64,000 nucleotides of DNA from Botryococcus braunii (lineage: Eukaryota; Chlorophyta; Trebouxiophyceae): the NCBI GenBank assembly GCA_002005505.1, contig MVGU01001180.1:20001-84000 (forward strand), given 5' to 3'. The stretch's first letter is position 1. Each line of letters begins with the position of its first letter. The notes under the pieces were generated by a model. The model did no database searches. It was not told where the DNA came from and saw nothing but the letters and a program-made list of their open reading frames with translations. The translations under genes and the position numbers were made by a program. Shown here piece after piece: positions 32,531 to 41,800 of this stretch.

Positions 32531-32823
32531 GTAATCGTTAGATAGACCAGTGTCGTATACTACCCGGTGTAAGTCAATCCGTTGTGTTTGTGAAACGTCT
32601 TTGTTGTCTCAAACACTGACTCTCAGCCTGATCTTAATTAACTCTCATCTCTGTTGGCATCGTGGATGCATTGTGTCAGATCAAGAGGAGATCAGACTGG
32701 CCTGTTAAACTGCTTCCATCATACAATGTTGTTGATGTTGAAAGTATTTACTTACTTGGATGACACATGCATATGTATCATCGTCTGTGATTTATAATAT
32801 TAAATACAAACTGGATCTTGCAG
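32531..32823 (+). other. predicted third intron spanning spacer and spliced leader copy
   Basis: Starts GTAATC immediately after block C of copy 1 and ends TTGCAG at the end of block C of copy 2; length 293. Removing it together with gaps 1 and 2 would give A-B-C joined to the 8-base U5 and the primer site, exactly the sequence of copy 2 plus U5. This is an inference from sequence only. Confidence 0.6.
32573..32823 (+). repeat. Copia-A leader copy 2, spliced version of copy 1
   Basis: Blocks A (32573-32699, 127 bp), B (32700-32758, 59 bp) and C (32759-32823, 65 bp) are joined without the two gaps, each the same length as in copy 1 and nearly identical in sequence. It is followed by GATCCACA, the LTR end. 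Confidence 0.93.
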
Positions 32824-32832
32824 GATCCACAA

Positions 32833-32850
32833 TGGTTATGGGCCCACGCC
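32833..32850 (+). promoter_or_regulatory. Copia-A2 primer-binding site (half-tRNA type)
   Basis: TGGTTATGGGCCCACGCC, one base after the LTR. Complementary to the anticodon arm of initiator tRNA-Met. ORF0 begins one base downstream. Confidence 0.9.
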
Positions 32851-32851
32851 C

Positions 32852-33472
32852 ATGGAGCAACGACCACCTCTATTGACGGACGACGAGCTTAATTTGCTCC
32901 GCGAAGGGCACTTCCACTGCGACCTATGCAATAATTGGGTGTTTGGCAAAGTCCCTATTGAGAATGTAAATCGTGCTATTGAACGGGGAATCATTGTGTT
33001 TGAAGACTTTTGCCGAGAAGGTATTGAGGAAGAAGGCTACTATCAAGCCAAGTTTAACAATCGCGACTCTCAGTTAATCCAATCAGTTGAAAACTCGAAG
33101 TATCCAGTTCCAAGCCATCCCCGCCGTACATTTTCTCTTGACACTTGGGAAGCTAGACTTATCGATCGAGACAATTACTCACACAGTCTTCGTGAGCAAT
33201 ACTATACGTTAGCTAGATACGAAATTCCCTTAGATTTTTCCCATCATTGTCTTCTCATTGAATTTGCAACACTCCTTGCATTAAGTAGAGGAGCGAATGT
33301 ATCGTTAAGTCCATGGCTTTTACGAGACGAATCACCATATGAATCATTGAAGGAGAAACTTGCTGAGACAATCAATTCCATTGGCCGTGATCTAGAAAAC
33401 AATTCAGAGCAAAGGTGCAGGTGCTACATTCCCAGGCATGGCAACATTGGGCACGAACCCTACCCCAGGTGA
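32852..33472 (+). CDS. Copia-A ORF0, unknown 206-residue protein before gag
   Basis: ATG at 32852, one base after the primer site, to the stop at 33470-33472. It holds a short Cys/His cluster HFHCDLCNNW near residue 22, acidic and aromatic stretches (FEDFCREGIEEEGYYQAKF), a helical middle (HHCLLIEFATLLALSRG) and a Cys-rich end (QRCRCYIPRHGN). It overlaps the gag start by 35 bases in the frame one base behind. Copia-A1 carries the same frame, so it was present in the common ancestor. Most Ty1/copia elements have no frame here. I do not recognise it. It could be a matrix-like N-terminal gag, fused by frameshift or splicing, or a separate accessory protein. Confidence 0.75.
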   Translation: MEQRPPLLTDDELNLLREGHFHCDLCNNWVFGKVPIENVNRAIERGIIVFEDFCREGIEEEGYYQAKFNNRDSQLIQSVENSKYPVPSHPRRTFSLDTWEARLIDRDNYSHSLREQYYTLARYEIPLDFSHHCLLIEFATLLALSRGANVSLSPWLLRDESPYESLKEKLAETINSIGRDLENNSEQRCRCYIPRHGNIGHEPYPR

Positions 33473-36400
33473 TTTATCCAATCCACCATCAAATCCACCC
33501 AACCCTTCAGCTGGCATTACTAGTCAGTCTGCCCAGTCAGGTAATAGCATAGATCAGACAAACCCTGTTTATACTAATCTAAAACTGGTTCAGGCTTTAG
33601 ACCTGGATTGTGAAAACGGTTTTAGATGGCAGAAAGATGTTCTAAATGTTGCTAATAGCAAACGTATTAGGATGTGTCTCGATGAAGAACATCCTAATAC
33701 AGCAGGGGACTCTCTTGCTATGAGTCTTCTAACTGAGAAAATCCCTGACGTTTGGGTGGACAGGGCATTGGATATGCCAAACGCAAAGCAGGCGTATGAT
33801 TGGCTGCTGCGCAAGTTCACTGGTGGCCACAATGAGGAGTTAATGAGAAAATGGTCCAAGGTCTTGGACTATGGGCGTATCAGTGAGGGTCAGGAGTACC
33901 ATTCATATGTTGCTAGGAAGTTCAGGATTGCAAGGGGTCTACAAGCCAATAATCACCCATGCTCTGATGGTAGGCTAAAAATGGGGATTGCAGAGGGTTT
34001 GCCTAAGCATTTTGACCATGCCAAATCCAATCTCTACACCTCCTGCCTTGGTGAGGATGAGGACAAGGTCACACTCAATATTCAGGCATGTTCAAGGTTG
34101 CTTGGAATTGATGAATTTAAGGCCCCCTCACCATCAGTCAATCTGATCAATCCAGTCAGAGGTCCCCCTCGTCCCAGGAACGCTCCAGGATCCAGGCCAC
34201 AAGGGATGCCAGAAGATCTGCCTGACAACTTCAGGGGCTGCTGGCACTGCTTGGAAGATGGACATACCAGAAACGTGTGTCCAAAACTTATAGCTGAGAA
34301 AGAAAAAAGGGCTGCCCTCATTTCAGCACGGATGCATCGGATGAATCCAGCCAATCCAGTTGGAGGTATTGCATTGGGGGACTCTTCTGACTCAGGTAAT
34401 CCATTCTCTAGATGGGTGGTAGACTCAGGAGCCTCAAAACACATATGCAATGATGTTAGACTCATGCAAAACATTCACTGGTATACACAGCCAAAGGGTC
34501 TAAACTTGGCAACTGGTGAACATGTTGCACAACGCAAGGCATGTGGTTGTGTGTGCTGAGTAGATGAAATGGGGAACATGTGTAAACTTAAAAATGTAAA
34601 GTATGTACCTACTGCTATTGAAAATTTGTTGTCGGTCTCCAGTGCAGTAACAGATGGCATCATGTTTACAAACAATTCACATGCAGAGATTATCAGTATG
34701 TACAGCAATACTTCAAAATTCATCTCTGAAGTCAGAAAAGAAAGAGGACTGTATTTTGTTTACTGCCTGTGCTGCAAAATTCAGCTCTCACATAGTGTTG
34801 GATACGCTCACAAATGCTCTGAATATGATTTGTGGCATCAACGCTTGGGACATCCAGGAAGTAAAAACCTGGAACGACTGCAGACTGAGGATATGGTGAA
34901 GGGAATAGCTACATCTCTGTCTCCTTGCTTACATGGTCATTCACTGTGTGATGTGTGTGTGATGGGCAAGCAGACTAAAGAGAGCTACCAAAGATCCCCA
35001 GTATCAGCAACTGAACGTCTTCAGCTGTTGCACTTGGATGTAATTGGTGAGCTACCAATTCCAGGAGCTGAGGGTGAACGCTACATGCTCACAGTACTAG
35101 ACGATTACTCTAGAGCTGGTGAATCCGTAGCATTGACTTCCAAGTCCCAGGTGGGTGGTGCTGTTAAGTCAATCATCCTGTACTTGGAAAATCAGACTAA
35201 TCACAATGTTAAGGTGGTTAGGTCTGATAGGGGAAGTGAGTTTGTAAATGCTGACTTGCTTGACTTTTTTCAGTCTAAAGGGATCAGACATGAAACGTCT
35301 GCTCCTTATACCCCTCAACAAAATGGAAGAGCAGAACGTTTTAACAGATCCTTGAAGGAGAAAGTTAGAATGCTTCTTTTGCAGGCAAAAGCTCCACAGA
35401 GCATGTGGGCGGATGCACTTCCAACAGCTGTGAGGTTGTTAAATCTCAGAGCAGTAAAGGGAAAGACAGCCACTCCCTATGAACTGCTGTTTGGGAGGAA
35501 ACCATCAGTGCACTACTTAAGAGTGTGGGGATGCTTGGCGTTTATCAAAATACCAGATAAGGATCTGTCAGCCTTTTCGGCTAGATCTGAGGCTGGGATG
35601 TTTGTGGGATATGAGCCTGCATCAAAGGCCTACAGAGTTAAGGTGGGGAACAAGGTAAAGGTGTCAAAGAACGTAAAATTCTTTGAAGACAAATTAGGAA
35701 TTCATGCTCTCACTCCCAGTAATTCTCTTTCTGCTGAATTCTCCCAGGAGATAAATTTTGATCAAGTTCCATGCACTGATGATGGGGATGATTGGGATTT
35801 TGTACCGGTAGACCTCACTGGTGCATTGGAATTAAACAGGGAAGCTGGAAGGGGTATTGCCACAACTCTCCCAGCTAACATGGAAGTCATGCACAGGATA
35901 AATGATATCCTGAGAGGCTTGGGAACAGTGGAAGAGAGTGGTCCGAGTGGGTTATCTGGGCCAGGAGCTCCAGGGGAAGGAGTAATGGGCACTGGGAACA
36001 TGCAAAATCCAGTGTCACATGCACCAGACAGTTCAGGTGAAGAATCAGATAATCAACCTCCTGCTGAAACCAGTGACTCGTTTGAGGAAATGCAAGGTGG
36101 TGCCAGGAATGGTGGAGGTAGATACGAACTGAGGCAAACGTTGGCAGAACCAGACATGTATGTTCCGGGTACATACCACATTGGGGAAGCGCCAGTCACA
36201 CATGCATCAGAAATAATCCCTCCAAATCAAAATGGTGCACAAGAGCAAGTGAAATTATCATCCAAGAATATCAAGGTTCCAGAGGACTGGTGGGAGGCTA
36301 AAAAATCCCCACAGTGGCCATACTGGTTAGAAGCCATGAATGAAGAGATGGATTCTATAGACTCTCATGAAACGTTTGAATATTGTGAGAGACCCTCTGA

Positions 36401-36969
36401 TGCCAAAATTATTCCTTTAAAATGGGTCTATGCTCTAAAGACAGACAGTTTTGGTGATATTGTCAGATTTAAGGCGAGAATGGTGGCACAAGGTTGCAAG
36501 CAAAGGCCAGGTGTTGACTACTTTGAAACCTTCGCTCCAGTAAGTACACACACATCTAGGAGGGTGCTGTTAAATCTGGCTACGTCAAATGGGTGGAAAG
36601 TTCACCAAGTTGATGTGAAAACAGCATTCCTAAATGGAACACTGGATGAGGAAGTGTATGTAGCCCAACCTCCCTGTTTCTTTAATGGCGATTCTAATGT
36701 TGTGTGCAAGCTACTAAGATCTTTGTATGGTCTGAAGCAAGCACCACGTGCATGGCACAAGTGTCTGGTTGAAGAGCTTGGAAAATTTGGGTTTATAGCC
36801 TGTCAAAGTGATCCAGCGCTCTTCATCAACAAGGAGTCATTCAAGTCATACGTATACTTGTTGGTATATGTGGATGATTTGCTGATTGTGAGTGAGGATG
36901 TGGAATGTATTCAGTGTGTTAAGCAACAGCTGACTAGTATATTCTCAATTCACGATCTTGGTGAGATAA
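33438..36969 (+). pseudogene. Copia-A2 gag-pol, gag to RT (nonsense codon, then split by Gypsy-C)
   Basis: Starts MATLGTNPTPGDLS. Zinc knuckle CWHCLEDGHTRNVC, protease WVVDSGASKHICND, then TGA at 34557-34559 where Copia-A1 has TTA (Leu of CVCLVDEMG). The frame continues through integrase (WHQRLGHPGSKNLERL, SDRGSEFVNADL, PYTPQQNGRAERFNRS) and RT (HQVDVKTAFLNGTLDEEV, LVYVDDLLIVSED) to GEI, where Gypsy-C enters. The remaining RT codons resume at 43845. Confidence 0.93.
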
Positions 36970-37267
36970 TGTAACAGGAAAAGTCGCGTGTTATAGGAAA
37001 ATGACCGGACCACGAGGATTTGGACCTCCATAAAGGTCCCTTCGTGAGTTATGTTCCTCCACGCCAAGAAGTGGCTACTTCACGCGCCAAGGGAGTGACC
37101 CTTACTTGACAAGGCGCATTGGCGATGGAGACAGGGACACACTTAGAACAGGATAGAATAAGGCTTTGGCAGAGGAAGGACCGGGCCGGACTGGACGGGT
37201 ACTGAGGTGGAGCCCAAACAACTTGTAACCATTGTTTTCGCATCCTTTGGCCGTTTCTACTGTATCA
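36970..37267 (+). repeat. Gypsy-C 5' LTR, 298 bp
   Basis: TGTAACAGGAAAAG...TCTACTGTATCA. Same length and sequence by eye as 43542-43839. Confidence 0.97.
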
Positions 37268-37268
37268 C

Positions 37269-37282
37269 TGGTATCGGCGAGA
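37269..37282 (+). promoter_or_regulatory. Gypsy-C primer-binding site
   Basis: TGGTATCGGCGAGA one base after the LTR. The same 14 bases as in Gypsy-A and Gypsy-B2, although the surrounding sequences and LTRs are unrelated. Confidence 0.88.
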
Positions 37283-37483
37283 GGGGCCAAATTTTGAGCT
37301 CCTCTCGTTGAAAAAATTTCCCAAAGAAGTTTTTCAGAGAATTCTATAGATTCGGATTGGGTTAGTTGTGGTGTGTGTGGCGCTTTTAGGGGCCTACGAC
37401 TCGGGTCACCGAGTTTAGGGCCCCCACCCGGACTTTCTCGATTTCCTGTGTCACCGAGCCTCGCCAGCACTGACAGCTCAGAA

Positions 37484-38815
37484 ATGGCTAGACGACAAGT
37501 CGAAGAGCTGCAGGCTGCTTTGGCCGAGGCCGAGGGGCGTGAAGCGGCAATGGCTGCCGAACTGGCTGAGTTACGACAACAGGCAGAAAACGCTGAAGTT
37601 GCGGCTCAAAACCCCGCGAACCCACAGGCAAGAATCCCGACCGTTCGAACCCACTTACCGGAAAAATTCGAGGGACGCAGGGACGATCTCGAACAATTCC
37701 TAGACGATGTGAGGTCATATTGTGAACTCACCGGTGTGCCCGCGAACCTCAGGGTTGACTACGCAGTGCGCTGCTTAGGAAAGAGCGTGAAAAAGGTGTG
37801 GTTAACAAAAAAAGCAGCTTACGTGAGGCAAAATCCAGGTGCTGTCGTGGATTTAGCTCTCTTTGGGGATCTGTTGTCTTCTGTCTATGATAACACTGAT
37901 AAGGTTGCAAAGGCAAGGGATAAACTTGATTCCGTATATCAGGGCAACGAATCAGTTGAGAAGTATGTTGAGCGCTTTACAACCTTGCTAGCAGAGGTAG
38001 AAGTCAGTGGGGACCTATCCATGGGGGAGAAAATCCATAGGTTTCGTAAAGGCCTACGTGAGGATTTAAAGAAATATTCAGCAATTAACCCTACAACAGG
38101 CAAAGGTTTTGATGATTTGGATGCCTTGATAAGTTTACTCACACGGTACGATGCCGCGGTGGGCGGGCCCTTACAGGCAAAGAGACTGAGAACCGGCCCC
38201 GGGGCCCCTAACTCAAGCATTGCAACCGCCACCGTTGGCCCAGCACCGCACGTTGCTGGCGTCGGACAGGACTGGACAATCCCCTACTACAGTCATGAAT
38301 TTGGGATGATGGCAGCTGCACCGATGGTGGCAGCGCCAATCCAGATGGCCCATGGTTACCCTGCGCCGCTCGCCACGGTCGCCGCGATCCAAGGCGCGAC
38401 TCCTTATCCCCGCAGGGATGGTTTACCTCCCGAGTATCGGAGGGACACTAGAGTTGCCTTTCCCCTCAACAGAAGCTGTTACGCGTGCAATACCCCTGGC
38501 CATGAATCTTGGTTTTGCCCACTCAAAAAACTTAGAGAGGACCCTAACGCCTATCTTAATCAACAACAGTGGGACATCTTGCAACACATTGTGAAGGCCA
38601 GACAGGAGGTAAACCAGCCTGCTCCACCAATTCCAGGTCTGGCTGGTGATTTGCTGCGGCGACGGGTAGGAGGGGGCCACAACAACTTTAGGTCCCTCGG
38701 TGTGGGAGCAGCCCCTATGCAAGGGTGGACAGCACAGGGTGGGGCCGGACGGGGACGGAGAATCAGAGGACGGGGCCGTGGACGGGGCCGGGCAAGGGGA
38801 CGCGGTAGGCCATGA
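37484..38815 (+). CDS. gag: Gypsy-C gag, 443 residues
   Basis: The start is the first ATG of the frame (MARRQVEELQAAL). The N-terminus is a coiled coil of Ala, Glu and Leu. The core has PEKFEGRRDDLEQFLDDV, VDYAVRCLGKSVKKVWL and LDSVYQGNESVEKYVERF, typical of retrotransposon gag. A Pro/Ala-rich spacer follows, then zinc knuckle CYACNTPGHESWFC and an Arg-Gly-rich tail (GRGRGRGRARGRGRP) that could bind RNA. The stop overlaps the pol start as ATGA. Confidence 0.94.
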   Translation: MARRQVEELQAALAEAEGREAAMAAELAELRQQAENAEVAAQNPANPQARIPTVRTHLPEKFEGRRDDLEQFLDDVRSYCELTGVPANLRVDYAVRCLGKSVKKVWLTKKAAYVRQNPGAVVDLALFGDLLSSVYDNTDKVAKARDKLDSVYQGNESVEKYVERFTTLLAEVEVSGDLSMGEKIHRFRKGLREDLKKYSAINPTTGKGFDDLDALISLLTRYDAAVGGPLQAKRLRTGPGAPNSSIATATVGPAPHVAGVGQDWTIPYYSHEFGMMAAAPMVAAPIQMAHGYPAPLATVAAIQGATPYPRRDGLPPEYRRDTRVAFPLNRSCYACNTPGHESWFCPLKKLREDPNAYLNQQQWDILQHIVKARQEVNQPAPPIPGLAGDLLRRRVGGGHNNFRSLGVGAAPMQGWTAQGGAGRGRRIRGRGRGRGRARGRGRP

Positions 38816-41800
38816 GTGGAGTTAGAGAAGGAAACCTCCACACTTTTGTTCCTTGGGAATCTTTTCATTCTTCTATCGAGCAACGTTGTTCTGAGTTTTT
38901 GCATTGTTCTTTTTCTAGAGGCCCCTTTGACAATACCCTACCCGATGGAACGTCTAAACCGACATTTGTTGCAGTACCTATAGGTAAAGCGGAGGACACC
39001 TTATCCACTTTCGCTCGTGAGCAACAAGCAAATAAACATTTAAGTGCTTGTTTTCTAATGGGTAGTAAAGTGGCGAAATCCAAGGCAGTGTACCCATGGC
39101 TAAAAGGCATGAGAGTTATCCTGCAAGGTACCAAGGGACCTGATGTCCCCTACTCCTATGTAGTTTACCATGCCGGACCCAAATTTAGCGTATCTTTTGC
39201 TCAAGCTTTTTCAAATAGGCATTTAGCAATGCTTTTTCATGTTAACTGTACTGGTGTGAAGGGCGTCGCTTTAGTCGATACCGGGGCGACGCACTCGTTC
39301 GTCAGACATGACTTCCTAGCTACTCTCGGAGTGAGGCTGTCAAAGAAGTGTGTGGATGTCCAGCTTGCAGATGGGCAGACCATGCGCTCGGCGGGGACAG
39401 CTAAGCTCAGGGTGCACTTATCTCAAACATATGTGGAACAGAGGGATTTCATTGTCTGCGAAACTCTGTTGGATGGGGTGGACTTAATCCTTGGTGAGGA
39501 TTTTCTGAAAGAAAGAAAAGCGTTAATTGACTACAATCATGGCGCAGTTCATCTTAAACCGCCTCATTCCTCACACTACATTACACTCCTCAACCCGCTG
39601 CCCCCTAGTGAAAGAGGTACCTTACCGGCGCAAAAAGTAAATGTTATAAGTGAGGGTCAAGCTAGGCGGGCTATGCGAAAGGGTTGTCCAGGGTTTTGGG
39701 GGGTAGTGCGAGAGGCAAGGAGTGGACAGGACTCAGTTTGTGCAACACACTATCTCCATAGGGTTGCAGTGGCAACTACAGAGGGGGATAATCCTTGGGA
39801 CGAAGACAGCGGAGCCACCGGCCTAGATTTAAACGAAAACTCCCGGCGTGTTATTGAGGGTATGACTGACAAGCCACAAGACTTGAAGCAATTGTTGTTA
39901 GAGTTTTTGGATGTTTTTCCAGAGAAATTGCCAGATTTACCTCCAGACAGGGGCATCTTGCACACTATACCTATGACACCCGGCCATACGCCGCCCTGTC
40001 GCCCCACTTATAGGTTGGCTGAACCAGAAGTGGCGGAGTGTCGGAGGCAGGTTGAGGAATTACTAGCACAGGGTTTCATCAGGCCGAGTGCATCACCGTA
40101 TGGTAGCCCCATATTGTTTGTGAGAAAGAAAGACGGAACATTCCGAATGGTTATAGATTACAGGGCAGTTAATAACTTAACAAGGAAGGACAAATATCCG
40201 TTGCCACGGATAGACGATCTTCTGGACAAGCTGCAGGGTTCAAAGTTCTTTACCTCTTTTGATCTCTTGTCAGGTTACCATCAAGTGCGATTACATGAAT
40301 CCGATGTTCCCAAAACCGCCTTTAGAACACCCTTAGGTTCATTTGAATTTTTGGTGCTTCCTTTTGGTCTCACGAATGCTCCCTCCACGTTTCAGAGACT
40401 GATGAACAGTGTGTTTCATGATTTTATTCGAGAGGGTTTTGTTGTGGTTTACCTAGATGATTTGTTGGTATACAGCAAGTCCAGGGAACAGCACTTAGAG
40501 CACTTAACTCGCATCCTTACTCGGCTGAGAGAGGAAAAACTTTATGCAAAATTATCCAAGTGTGAGTTTTTTGCTGACGAGTTGCGGTATTTGGGACATG
40601 TCGTGGGGCGCGACGGCATCAAAGTTGACCCTGCCAAAGTTCGGACTATTGTGGACTGGCCAACACCCACGGGGAGCACGCACGTACGACAATTCTTGGG
40701 ACTAGCCAACTACTTCCGCAAGTTCGTCCCGGGTTACAGTACGCTTGCGGCCCCCTTAACCCGGCTCACTGGCAAAGTTCCTTGGACGTGGGGAGAAGCT
40801 GAAGAGCACGCGTTTCAAAGTTTAAAAGAAACTTTGTCCAATGCTCCTGTACTAGCACTCCCAGACAGTAGCAAGCCTTTCAAAGTGATCTCAGATGCCA
40901 GTGACTATGGGGTGGGTGCAGTACTATTGCAAGAAGGTAGACCTGTAGCATACTTCAGTAAAAAGCTTAGTAATGCCGAACGCAATTATTCCACAACTGA
41001 GAAAGAGCTTGCAGGTGTGTTGTATGCCCTCAAGGAGTGGAGGTGTTACTTATTAGGGCAAACTTTCACAGTTGTTACGGACCATCGCGCGAATAGTTTT
41101 TTGCAAACCCAAACCCTACTCTCACCCAGACGGGCGCGCTGGGCGGAGTTTCTACAGTTATTCGACATCCAATGGGAATATGCGCCGGGATCCACTAACC
41201 CTGCTGACCCATTGTCTAGGAGTCCTCACTTAGCCGGGGCCCACGTCCGAGCCCTAGCTCGGGCCCAGGCTGGGGTTCAGGCGTCGGTTCAGGCTAGGGC
41301 AGGGCCCCTGGGGGAGCACTCTCCCCCTGTCGGAGTAGGAGCGATGGGGGTTGGGGAGGCTGCAGACTCCACCACCCTACCCACGTCGATGGACGGGTTG
41401 AGGGGATGGGGAAGGGTTTTAAGTGAGGCATATGAGATAGATGATTGGCTCCATCGTAAACAAAATCGCCGCAAGTTAAGCTTCCATAGTGGCTTGTGGA
41501 AGCGCGGTGCGCGCATTTACGTTCCCTCCCACCATATGAGTTCTGACGGTGTCGAACGTAACCTTCGTAGAGAAATCCTGGAAAATTTGCATGGACCACC
41601 TATAGTTGGTCATCCAGGCAGGGACAGGACCCTCGAATTAGTTCAACGTTCCTGGTGGTGGCCAGGGATGGCCGCAGATGTGGCTGACTTTGTGGCCCAA
41701 TGTGACTCGTGTCAGCGTGTCAAAGCCCCAGCACACTTACCTGCAGGGTTACTACACCCTCTAGAAATACCTGACAGAAAGTGGCAATCAATGTCTATGG

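Larger units (their letters stand above)
31729..32831 (+). repeat. Copia-A2 5' LTR, 1103 bp, with duplicated leader
   Basis: TGTTGGAATTTG...GGATCCACA. It differs from the 3' LTR (44766-45868) at roughly seven positions by eye. U3 is about 31729-32101. The rest is an unspliced leader copy (32102-32530), a 42-base spacer (32531-32572), a spliced leader copy (32573-32823) and an 8-base U5. Confidence 0.95.
31729..36969 (+). mobile_element. Copia-A copy 2, left segment (5' LTR, ORF0, gag-pol to RT)
   Basis: Same family as Copia-A1, in plus orientation, inserted in the 5' LTR of Copia-A1 with CAAAC at 31724-31728 and 45869-45873. It is itself split by Gypsy-C at GATAA (36965-36969 and 43840-43844). 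Total length without the insertion is 7265 bp. Confidence 0.96.
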
